A stretch of 10,480 nucleotides of DNA from NCBI GenBank assembly GCA_038232055.1, contig JBBSIN010000068.1, positions 1 to 10,480 of the forward strand, written 5' to 3'. The notes beneath the pieces are model-generated. The model had not been told where the DNA came from. It did not search any database and worked only from the letters and a program-made list of their open reading frames with translations. Origin of the DNA: JBBSIN01 sp038232055. Lineage in GTDB: Bacteria; Actinomycetota; Actinomycetes; JADGOV01. This document shows, piece by piece, positions 1 to 6,009 of the stretch (the first letter of the stretch is position 1; the number at the start of each line of letters is the position of its first letter). Position numbers and translations under genes: made by a program.

Positions 1-56
1 ACGGCGAGCGCCGGGCTGAGCAGGAGCCCGATCCGCAGCCGCTGTCTGCCGGTCAG
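1..56 (-). CDS. Probable ABC transporter permease, N-terminal fragment
   Basis: The frame read leftwards from base 56 gives TGRQRLRIGLLLSPALA: a short basic stretch followed by a hydrophobic, proline-containing run. This is how inner-membrane ABC permeases often begin. It lies directly after the binding-protein gene, where a permease partner is expected in YnjB-type loci. The only start I can find in this frame is a CTG at 56-54. The nearby GTG on the same strand meets TGA after one more codon, and the frame is closed further upstream. So either a rare CTG start is used, or there is an error near the join, or this is not a gene. Only about 18 codons are visible, so identity rests mainly on context. 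Confidence 0.4.
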   Translation of the reverse strand, partial: MTGRQRLRIGLLLSPALA

Positions 57-57
57 C

Positions 58-1329
58 TCACTTCTGGAGGACGTTGGTCTTCCAGTCCTTCTCGATCGTC
101 GTCAGCCACGTGCTCTGCAACTCGGGGATGACGTGCTTCGCCTGCTCGGTGTACGGCAGGACCGAGGCCGGCGTGGGAAGTGTCTTGAACCGGCTGGCGA
201 TCGACGCCCTCGCCGTGTCGAGAACGGGGTAGTAGCCGAGGACGTCGGGCTTCGCCTTTTCCAGCTGTGCCTGGGGCGAGACCAGCAGGTTGGCGAGCAC
301 CAGCGCCGCGGCCTTGTGCGGGGCGTTGTACGGGATCGAGACGTAGTTGGTGTTGCCGATCATCCCGTCCGCGAAGGCCGCCTCTCGCGTGGTCTTCGGG
401 AAAATTCCCTTGTCGACGCTGGTGGCCACGCTGCCGGCGTCGTACGTGAGGTAGAGCGAGATCTCACCGTTGCCGTAGAGCTTCTCGACGTCGGGCTGGC
501 CCTGCGGGTACGTCTTGCCCTTGCGCCAGAGCGAGGGCTCCAGGGCGTTCAGCCGGGTCCAGAGCTTCGCGGCCGCCGGTGCGTACGCCGACCGGTCGAA
601 GGGGCCGAGGAAGCTCTCGTACCCGCCGTTGGCGTCGTAGAAGAACCGCCGAACCGCCATCGACCCGGTGAAGTCGGGAGGCGCCGGATAGGTGAACGAT
701 CCCGGATGTCCCGCGACGTAGGAGAACATCGAAGCGACTGACCGTACGGCGCTCGCCGGCACCTTGGCCGAGTCGTAGACGACGACGGAGGTGCTGCGGT
801 TCCAGGGCATCTCACAGTTGTCGATGGGTACGCCGAAGTCGTTCTTGATGCTGCCGTCGGAGAAGTCGATGTTCTTCGCGTTGGGCAGCTTGTCGGCGTA
901 GCCGCAGTACCAGAGCTTGGCCTGCTTCCCGGTGGCGAAGTTCTCGCCGTTGATCCAGATCAGGTCCACCGAGCCGCTTGCTCGGCCGGCCTGCTTCTCG
1001 CCGAGGACCTTGTTGACCGCCTCGACCGTGTCCCCGATCTTCACCTGGTTGAGCTTGACGCCGCTCTTGGCGAGCTCTCGGCTGACGAAGCCGTTGACGT
1101 AGGCATTGAGGTGATCGTCGCCGCCGTACATGTACCAGTTGACAGTCTGGCCCTTGGCCTTCGCGAGCACGCTCTGCCAGTCAGCGGCGTTGAGCGAGGA
1201 GGCTTCGGTGCCCTTCGTGTCGTTGCTGCTCCCGCCGCCGCAGGCCGCGACGGCGATCGCAACGGCAGCTATGGCGAGGCCGAGGGGAAGCCGGTAGGTG
1301 AAACGCTGCGGATGACGCGACGGGGGCAT
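58..1329 (-). CDS. YnjB-like ABC transporter substrate-binding lipoprotein
   Basis: This 423-residue protein is an extracellular solute-binding component of an ABC importer, anchored to the outer face of the membrane. Residues 11-30 form a lipoprotein signal: basic n-region, hydrophobic core and a lipobox ending VAAC, so Cys30 should be lipidated. After a low-complexity GGGSSN linker the mature domain begins near residue 50. Landmarks I associate with the YnjB family are an early WYMYGGDDHLNAYV stretch, VDLIWINGENF near residues 122-132, and FTYPAPPDF near 215-223. The length fits the family. The ATG start has a purine-rich AGGAGAGGA sequence 7 nt upstream. A permease-like frame follows almost immediately, supporting a transport operon. 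The substrate is not known; YnjB systems are loosely linked to thiamine-type or polyamine-type ligands, but nothing here decides it. Confidence 0.88.
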   Translation of the reverse strand: MPPSRHPQRFTYRLPLGLAIAAVAIAVAACGGGSSNDTKGTEASSLNAADWQSVLAKAKGQTVNWYMYGGDDHLNAYVNGFVSRELAKSGVKLNQVKIGDTVEAVNKVLGEKQAGRASGSVDLIWINGENFATGKQAKLWYCGYADKLPNAKNIDFSDGSIKNDFGVPIDNCEMPWNRSTSVVVYDSAKVPASAVRSVASMFSYVAGHPGSFTYPAPPDFTGSMAVRRFFYDANGGYESFLGPFDRSAYAPAAAKLWTRLNALEPSLWRKGKTYPQGQPDVEKLYGNGEISLYLTYDAGSVATSVDKGIFPKTTREAAFADGMIGNTNYVSIPYNAPHKAAALVLANLLVSPQAQLEKAKPDVLGYYPVLDTARASIASRFKTLPTPASVLPYTEQAKHVIPELQSTWLTTIEKDWKTNVLQK

Positions 1330-1338
1330 GGCGGGTCC

Positions 1339-1376
1339 TCTCCTGGTGGCGAGAACTTCTCTTGGTGTCGAGAACT
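1339..1376. repeat. Two tandem 19-bp units in the leader of the binding-protein gene
   Basis: Units at 1339-1357 and 1358-1376 are head-to-tail and identical at 17 of 19 positions; on the coding strand the shared pattern is AGTTCTCGNCACCANGAGA. The junction contains GAGAA-C-TTCTC, a perfect 5+1+5 palindrome at 1351-1361. The array begins at the putative -10 box and ends in the ribosome-binding region. The placement suggests a two-site operator, one site per roughly two helical turns. It could also be a simple slippage duplication. Confidence 0.6.
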
Positions 1377-1402
1377 ATTGCCGTAGGGCCGTCATTCTTC
1401 AA
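1374..1402 (-). promoter_or_regulatory. Putative sigma-70-type promoter of the binding-protein gene
   Basis: On the minus strand TTGAAG (bases 1402-1397) is followed after exactly 17 bp by AATAGT (1379-1374). Each hexamer matches the vegetative consensus at four of six positions. Transcription would start near 1367, inside the tandem repeat and about 40 nt before the start codon. Confidence 0.5.
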
Positions 1403-1447
1403 CAGGCGCTGAAATGCCGTTCGCCGACGCGCCGCGCCCGGATGGGC

Positions 1448-1684
1448 TCAGTGGCGTACTCGCTCGCCGACCGCTTGGACAACATCGGCATAGGTGTGCA
1501 AATCGGTCAGCGACTCGTCGGGCAGCGCGATGTCGAACTCGTCCTCGAGGGCGAGGGCCAGCTCGATGGCGGCCAGGGAGTCGACCCCGAGGTCCTCGGC
1601 GAGACGCGCCGACGGCGCGACACGGTCGTCGGAAACCGCCAGGTGGGCGATTACGACGACCCGCACCCGCGGTTCGATCAGCAC
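1448..1684 (-). CDS. Free-standing acyl carrier protein
   Basis: This 78-residue acidic protein has the acyl carrier signature EDLGVDSLAAIEL. Ser36 in DSL is the expected attachment point for 4'-phosphopantetheine, on which acyl intermediates are carried as thioesters. The length and the later pattern LEDEFDIALPDE followed by a helix with YADVVQAV are typical of the fold. The chosen GTG start overlaps the ArsR stop in GTGCTGA, so the two genes are probably translationally coupled; a second GTG six codons on would shorten helix 1. It is unlikely to be the housekeeping fatty-acid ACP, because no fab genes are near. The nearest plausible enzyme is the divergent acyl-CoA-dehydrogenase-like gene. 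Family identity is secure; the pathway is inferred. Confidence 0.86.
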   Translation of the reverse strand: MLIEPRVRVVVIAHLAVSDDRVAPSARLAEDLGVDSLAAIELALALEDEFDIALPDESLTDLHTYADVVQAVGERVRH

Positions 1685-2019
1685 GGGTTGAGGTCGTCCG
1701 GGGGCGCCTGCTCGACCGCTGTGCCAACCGCACCGGCGAGCCGGCCAAGCCGTTGGTAGAGCTCGCGCACCCGCTCGCGTTCGGCGGCGTAGCAGACGAA
1801 CTGGCCGGTCTGGCGGCGCGTGACGAGCCCGGCCTCAACCAGTACCGCGAGGTGGTGGCTGGCGAGGGATGGTGACATGCCGACCGCGTCGGCGAGGAAA
1901 CCCGCGGTGCGCGCCCCGCGGCGCAGATGGCGCAGGACGAGGAGTCGGTGCGGCTCGGCGAGCACGCCGAGGTCGGCCGCGACACGGTCGGCCTCCTGAC
2001 GGGCTGGTGCGCTCGGCAC
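1678..2019 (-). CDS. ArsR-family winged-helix transcriptional regulator
   Basis: The protein (113 residues from the chosen GTG) matches the ArsR/SmtB winged helix: LAEPHRLLVLRHL leads into GFLADAVGMSPSLASHHLAVL, the helix-turn-helix with recognition helix, then LVEAGLVTRRQTGQFVCYA forming the wing. The metal-sensing ELCVCDL-type cysteines of classical ArsR are absent, so it probably senses something other than arsenite or cadmium. The frame stays open upstream to 2250, but family length and the TACGCT box ending 7 nt before GTG 2019-2017 favour the short form; a GTG at 2043 is an alternative. It overlaps the ACP gene by 7 nt and diverges from the acyl-CoA-dehydrogenase-like gene, whose promoter it most likely controls. 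Confidence 0.85.
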   Translation of the reverse strand: MPSAPARQEADRVAADLGVLAEPHRLLVLRHLRRGARTAGFLADAVGMSPSLASHHLAVLVEAGLVTRRQTGQFVCYAAERERVRELYQRLGRLAGAVGTAVEQAPPDDLNPC

Positions 2020-2026
2020 GCCCCGA

Positions 2027-2032
2027 AGCGTA
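2027..2032 (-). promoter_or_regulatory. Putative -10 box for a leaderless ArsR-ACP transcript
   Basis: TACGCT (TANNNT form) on the minus strand is separated by 7 nt from the GTG proposed as the ArsR start, so transcription would begin at about the start codon. No good -35 hexamer is visible. No convincing Shine-Dalgarno sequence precedes this GTG, which fits a leaderless message. Confidence 0.4.
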
Positions 2033-2133
2033 GCCGTCAACACCGGTCGAGCAGCGTCAGCGCGGCGGGCGAACGGACCGGCATGGACGCAAGTGTTGTG
2101 GGCGTGCGGTGAAATTGCGGGAGGTGCTGCGCC

Positions 2134-3225
2134 GTGTGTTGGACTAGCCGCGTGCTCGACCCACACGTCGCCGCGGCGCGGCGGGTCGCCGGCGAGCTCC
2201 TCGAGCCCGAGGCGCAGCGAGCCGACGACGACGGGGTTCCGGCCTCGCATGTCGAGGCGCTCGAGGCAGCGGGTCTGCTCGGGGTCACCGCGCCGGAGGA
2301 GTACGGCGGGGGCGGCGCGTCACTGGCCGTCGGCCGCGAGGTCACGGAGGTCCTCGCCGGCGCGTGCGGCGCCACCTGGTTCGTCGCCACGCAGCACGGG
2401 TCGCCGCTCAAGACGCTGCTCCGGTCGGACAACGAGGACCTACGCGGGCGCTGGCTGCGTCCGCTCGCGTCGTCGCGCGCCCTGGCCGGGGGTGCGGTCA
2501 GTCACCTGCGCCGGCCAGGCGCCCCGATGGCCGCGACGCCGGTGGACGAGGGCTGGCGTCTCGACGGTCGGGTGGACTGGATGACGTCGTGGGGGCTCGC
2601 CGACGTGTTCCTGCTCGGCGGCGTCCACGCTGCCGACGCCGACGCTGTTCTCGCGTTGGTGCCAGCGCGCGACCAGCCCGGCCTCGCCGCGAGCGCGCCG
2701 CTGCGCCTCGCCGCCATGCAGGGCGCGCGCAACGTGTCGCTGACGCTCGACGGGTTCGTGGTACGGCATGTGGACGTGGCACTCGTCCAGCCGCTCGAGC
2801 AGTGGCGTGCCGCCGACCGGCTCGTCACCGCCAACGTCACGCCGGCCGTCTTCGGCCTGCTGTGCACGATCCTCGGGCGGCTGCGCGACGTCGTCGAGCG
2901 GCGCGGCTCCGACGAGGGGCGGAGTCTGGTCGCCGGCCTCACTGCGGAGAGTGCGGAACTCCGGCAGCGCGCGTACGTCCTGCTCGACGACGTGCCGGCC
3001 GAGGAGCGCCTGGACGAGCGGCTCGCCGTACGCGCTCACGCGCTCGAGCTGCTCAACCGGGCCGCGGTCGGGCTCGTCGCCGCCGGCGCCGGCATGTCGA
3101 TGCTGGCCGGCAACCCGGCGCAACGGCTGGCCCGCGAGGCGCTCTTCCACCTCATCCAGGCTCAGACGCCACCCGTCCGGGAGGCGACCCTGCGGCGCCT
3201 CGGCGAGCAGACCCGCCCGGTCTGA
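2134..3225 (+). CDS. Acyl-CoA dehydrogenase-like flavoprotein
   Basis: The 363-residue protein has the layout of the acyl-CoA dehydrogenase superfamily. An N-terminal helical domain includes LEAAGLLGVTAPEEYGG (residues 43-59, a classic family motif). A middle beta domain has GWRLDGRVDWMTSWGLADVF near 140-159, and a C-terminal helical bundle ends with LAREALFHLIQAQTPPVREA. These FAD enzymes desaturate acyl thioesters or, in some branches, act as monooxygenases. I do not see the usual catalytic-base loop or the RIYEGT-type C-terminal motif, so the reaction cannot be assigned. The GTG start is supported by GGGAGG at 2119-2124, nine bases upstream. It diverges from ArsR and an acyl carrier protein, so a carrier-bound substrate is possible. 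It converges with the DedA genes across 46 bp. Confidence 0.82.
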   Translation: MCWTSRVLDPHVAAARRVAGELLEPEAQRADDDGVPASHVEALEAAGLLGVTAPEEYGGGGASLAVGREVTEVLAGACGATWFVATQHGSPLKTLLRSDNEDLRGRWLRPLASSRALAGGAVSHLRRPGAPMAATPVDEGWRLDGRVDWMTSWGLADVFLLGGVHAADADAVLALVPARDQPGLAASAPLRLAAMQGARNVSLTLDGFVVRHVDVALVQPLEQWRAADRLVTANVTPAVFGLLCTILGRLRDVVERRGSDEGRSLVAGLTAESAELRQRAYVLLDDVPAEERLDERLAVRAHALELLNRAAVGLVAAGAGMSMLAGNPAQRLAREALFHLIQAQTPPVREATLRRLGEQTRPV

Positions 3226-3271
3226 CCCGACGCCGGCCGCAGGCAGACGGTACGACGGTACGCCGCCGCCC

Positions 3272-3916
3272 TCAGCCGACTCGGCCGCGACGGTGGCGCA
3301 GCACCTCGAAGGCGACGGGCAGCAGCGAGACGATGACGATGACGATGACGGCCGGCAGCAAGTACTTGTCGATCCCCGGGATGCTCGAGCCGAGCGTGTA
3401 GCCGAGTAGCGTCACACCGACCGACCACAGCAGCCCGCCGACGACGTTCCAGAGCGTGAACCTCCTCGCCGGCATCTCGAGCACGCCGGCCACCGGGTTG
3501 AGGAACGTTCGAACGATCGGGATGAACCGGGCGAGGACGACCGCCTTCGCCTCCCCGAAGCGCTCGAAGTAGTGCTCGGCGCGCCGTACGTTGGCCGGGT
3601 TGAACAGCCGCGAACGCGGCCGGTCGAAGAACAGCGGCCCGGCCCGCCGGCCGATCAGGTAGCCGACCTGTGCCCCCGCGATGGCAGCGATCGCGACTCC
3701 GGGCAGGATCACCGCCAAGTTGAGGTGGACCGTCGACCGGGCGGCGTTGGAGCAGAAGAACCCCGCGGTGAAGAGCAGCGAGTCGCCGGGCAGGAAGAAG
3801 CCGATCAGCAGGCCGGTCTCGGCGAAGATGATCGCGATGACGCCGGCGGCGCCGAACGCCTCGATGAGCGACTTGGCGTCCAGCGGGTTGACCGCGAGGT
3901 GCTCCACCGTGGCCAC
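3272..3916 (-). CDS. DedA family membrane protein (second of a tandem pair)
   Basis: This 214-residue integral membrane protein is a DedA/SNARE-associated (VTT domain) protein. The family includes polyprenyl-phosphate and phospholipid flippases and proton-dependent transporters. Functionally important family positions are visible: Glu33 in FAETGLLIGFFLPGD, Asp45 of the same motif, and Arg130 and Arg136 in ARFIPIVRTFLNPVAG. Hydrophobic segments include residues 20-40, 66-88, 154-175 and 187-205, the last with a VIVIVIV run; the tail is basic. The GTG start lies one base after the TAA of the upstream DedA gene, so the two are co-transcribed. I recall a DedA gene next to fba in mycobacteria (Rv0364/Rv0363c), which fits this neighbourhood. 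The substrate is unknown. Confidence 0.88.
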   Translation of the reverse strand: MATVEHLAVNPLDAKSLIEAFGAAGVIAIIFAETGLLIGFFLPGDSLLFTAGFFCSNAARSTVHLNLAVILPGVAIAAIAGAQVGYLIGRRAGPLFFDRPRSRLFNPANVRRAEHYFERFGEAKAVVLARFIPIVRTFLNPVAGVLEMPARRFTLWNVVGGLLWSVGVTLLGYTLGSSIPGIDKYLLPAVIVIVIVSLLPVAFEVLRHRRGRVG

Positions 3917-3917
3917 G

Positions 3918-4535
3918 TTACCGGCGGGCGTTCGCCGTACGGCCTGCCTGATGCCGCGACGCCCGCCACCGCAGGGTCGCCTCGACCGCCGACCAGCCGA
4001 CGAAGAGCGCCGCCACCGCGAGACTGATCCGGCGGAGTGCCGGAATCTCGGCGGCGTAGTAGCCGAGCACGATGAGCCCGGCCGCCCACACCAGGGCGCC
4101 GGCGAGGTTCGCCGTCCAGAACCGCCGGGCCGGCATCCGCGCGGCGCCCGCGAGCAGCGGCGCAAGCGTGCGTACCCACGGGATGAAGCGGGCGGCGACC
4201 AGCGCCACCCAGCCGTACCGCTCGTAGAAGCGTTCGGCCCGCTCGAGGTTGGCCGGGTTGAGGAAACGCCCGGCGCGCCGCTCGACGAGCGGCCGGCCGA
4301 GTCGGCGGCCCACGGCGTAACCAAGCGCCTCTCCGAGCACTGCGGCGACGAAGGCCCCCGGGGCGAGAGCGGCGACGGAGACGTCACTGGCGGGATGCGC
4401 GGCCAGCAGGCCAGCGGCGAAGAGCACCGTGTCGCCGGGGAGGAGGAAGCCGATGAGCAGCCCGCACTCGGCGAAGACCAGCCCGCAGACCACCGCGTAG
4501 ACGGCCACGGCGGTCAACGAGCCGAGGTCGGGCAT
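3918..4535 (-). CDS. DedA family membrane protein (first of a tandem pair)
   Basis: This 205-residue DedA/VTT protein is related to its downstream neighbour but clearly diverged. The signature residues are Glu23 and Asp35 in the block FAECGLLIGFLLPGD, and Arg116 and Arg122 in ARFIPWVRTLAPLLAG. A second half with MPARRFWTANLAGALVW follows, as in the family. The tail from about residue 189 is basic and probably cytoplasmic. Frames extending upstream exist, but ATG 4535-4533 starts the homologous region and lies 7 nt after a TAGGGT box, consistent with a leaderless mRNA. The pair may form hetero-oligomers or move different lipid carriers; both are inferences. It diverges from the CoA-disulfide-reductase-like gene across only 31 bp. 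Confidence 0.88.
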   Translation of the reverse strand: MPDLGSLTAVAVYAVVCGLVFAECGLLIGFLLPGDTVLFAAGLLAAHPASDVSVAALAPGAFVAAVLGEALGYAVGRRLGRPLVERRAGRFLNPANLERAERFYERYGWVALVAARFIPWVRTLAPLLAGAARMPARRFWTANLAGALVWAAGLIVLGYYAAEIPALRRISLAVAALFVGWSAVEATLRWRASRHQAGRTANARR

Positions 4536-4542
4536 GCGTGCG

Positions 4543-4560
4543 ACCCTACGGCCGTAGGCT
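4543..4560. promoter_or_regulatory. Back-to-back divergent -10 boxes in a perfect palindrome
   Basis: Bases 4545-4558 read CCTACGGCCGTAGG, a perfect 14-bp palindrome centred between the DedA start (4535) and the oxidoreductase start (4567). Its arms supply most of two TANNNT boxes: TAGGCT at 4555-4560 for the plus-strand gene (6 nt before ATG) and TAGGGT at 4548-4543 for the minus-strand gene (7 nt before ATG). Both messages would then begin at or near the start codon. The palindrome could also be the site of a regulator controlling both genes at once. Confidence 0.55.
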
Positions 4561-4566
4561 GCGCCA

Positions 4567-5943
4567 ATGCCCGAGCGGCTCGTGGTGATCGGCGGTGATG
4601 CGGCCGGGATGGCGGCGGCCTCCCAGGCGCGCCGCCGGCGTGGCCCGGACGACCTGGAGATCGTGGCCGTCGAGCGGGGACGGTTCACGTCGTACTCCGC
4701 CTGCGGCATCCCGTACTGGGTGGGCGGTGACGTCGACGGGTCCGACCAGCTCGTCGCCAGAACGCCGCAGGTCTTCGAGCGCGACTTCGCGATCCGGGTG
4801 CGGTTGCGCACCGAGGCGGAGGAAATCGACCTCGACCGGCGGGAGGTCGTCGTACGCCGGCTCGACGGCGGCGGCACCGAGCGGCTCGGCTTCGACACGC
4901 TGGTGGTCGCGACCGGCGCGCTTCCGGTCCGCCCGCAACGGCCCGGCGCCGACGCGACGGGAATCTACGGCGTGCAGACGCTCGACGACGGCGTCGCCGT
5001 CCGCCAGGCCGTCGAGGAGGGCGCCCGGCGCGCCGTCGTCATCGGCGGCGGCTACATCGGGGTGGAGATGGCCGAGGCCATGGTCCGGCGTGGGCTCTCC
5101 GTCGCGCTGGTCGAGCAGGCTCCAGAACCGATGACGACGCTCGACCCGGACATGGGCCGGATGGTGCGTGACGCGATGACCGGCATGGGCATCGAGGTGT
5201 TCTCCGGCGAGGCGGTCGTTGCCTTCGAGGAGGCGGACGGCCGGGTCCGCGCGGTCGTCACCGAGGAGCGCACGCTGCCGGCCGACATCGTCGTACTCGG
5301 CATCGGGGTCCGGCCCAACACCGAGCTGGCGGGTGCGGCCGGCCTGGCGCTCGGCGTCGCCGGCGCAGTGTCCGTCGATCGCCGCGGGCGCGTGCCGCGG
5401 GCCGACGGAGTCTGGGCGGCCGGCGACTGCGTGGAGACCTATGACCGCGTCTCCCGCCGGCCGGTGCACGTCCCGCTGGGCACGCACGCCAACAAGCAGG
5501 GCCGCGTCGTCGGCATCAACCTCGGCGGCGGGTACGCCACTTTCCCGGGCGTCGTCCGTACGGCGGTGAGCAAGGTCTGCTCGCTGGAGATCGCGCGCAC
5601 GGGCCTGCTGGAACGCGATGCCGACGCCGTCGGCTTCGGCTACCTGACGGCGACGGTCGCCTCGACGACGCGGGCCAGCTACTTCCCTGGCGCCCGCCCG
5701 ATCACGACCAAGCTGCTCGCGGAGAAGCGCTCAGGCCGGCTGCTGGGCGCGCAGATCGTCGGCGAGGAAGGCGCGGCGAAACGGATCGACGCGCTCGCCG
5801 TCGCGCTCTGGAACGAGATGACGGTCGAGGAGATGACCGGGCTCGATCTCTCGTACGCCCCGCCCTTCGCTCCCGTGTGGGATCCGGTGCTGATCGCGGC
5901 GCGTAAAGCATCGGAAGCGGTCGAGGCCGACCTGATGCGCTGA
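4567..5943 (+). CDS. CoA-disulfide reductase / NADH oxidase-like flavoprotein
   Basis: This 458-residue pyridine nucleotide-disulfide oxidoreductase is of the single-cysteine type. The FAD-binding VIGGDAAGMAAA occupies residues 7-18. SYSACGIPYWVGG (42-54) holds Cys46, the position that forms the CoA mixed disulfide or sulfenate in CoA-disulfide reductases. VVIGGGYIGVEMAE (157-170) is the NAD(P)H Rossmann site, and GVWAAGDC (281-288) is the second FAD motif. The dimerisation domain spans about 330-440 and ends with LDLSYAPPFAPVWDP; Tyr430 there corresponds to a conserved partner-subunit tyrosine of the family. Activity could be CoA-disulfide, polysulfide or oxygen reduction; sequence alone does not separate these. 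Its likely role is thiol redox balance. The ATG is 6 nt from a -10-like box, and fba follows 66 bp downstream. Confidence 0.88.
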   Translation: MPERLVVIGGDAAGMAAASQARRRRGPDDLEIVAVERGRFTSYSACGIPYWVGGDVDGSDQLVARTPQVFERDFAIRVRLRTEAEEIDLDRREVVVRRLDGGGTERLGFDTLVVATGALPVRPQRPGADATGIYGVQTLDDGVAVRQAVEEGARRAVVIGGGYIGVEMAEAMVRRGLSVALVEQAPEPMTTLDPDMGRMVRDAMTGMGIEVFSGEAVVAFEEADGRVRAVVTEERTLPADIVVLGIGVRPNTELAGAAGLALGVAGAVSVDRRGRVPRADGVWAAGDCVETYDRVSRRPVHVPLGTHANKQGRVVGINLGGGYATFPGVVRTAVSKVCSLEIARTGLLERDADAVGFGYLTATVASTTRASYFPGARPITTKLLAEKRSGRLLGAQIVGEEGAAKRIDALAVALWNEMTVEEMTGLDLSYAPPFAPVWDPVLIAARKASEAVEADLMR

Positions 5944-6009
5944 TCGGGCGCGTACGCCCACCTGTCGTGCGGGATACTGACCGGCACGCGCAACGAAGGA
6001 GCGAGGCCG

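Noticed and set aside
2020..2133. Possible operator palindrome between ArsR and the acyl-CoA-dehydrogenase-like gene
   Set aside because: I looked for the expected ArsR-type inverted repeat and found only 4-bp arms; apart from the TACGCT box and the ribosome site nothing stands out.
2440..3150. 236-codon open frame on the minus strand inside the acyl-CoA-dehydrogenase-like gene
   Set aside because: It is Arg/Gly/Glu/Val-rich without domain motifs and mirrors the GC-rich plus-strand gene; a typical antisense shadow.
3329..3350. GACGAT hexanucleotide microsatellite
   Set aside because: It encodes the alternating Val-Ile run of a DedA membrane helix on the other strand, with a unit length that keeps frame; codon usage explains it.
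4546..5487. 313-codon open frame on the minus strand inside the CoA-disulfide-reductase-like gene
   Set aside because: Composition (His, Asp, Arg, Val) is that of a high-GC shadow, while the plus frame has all flavoenzyme motifs.
5946..5959. GGGCG-CGTA-CGCCC hairpin between the oxidoreductase and aldolase genes
   Set aside because: Only 5-bp arms, a 4-nt loop and no T-run; too weak to call a terminator in DNA this GC-rich.
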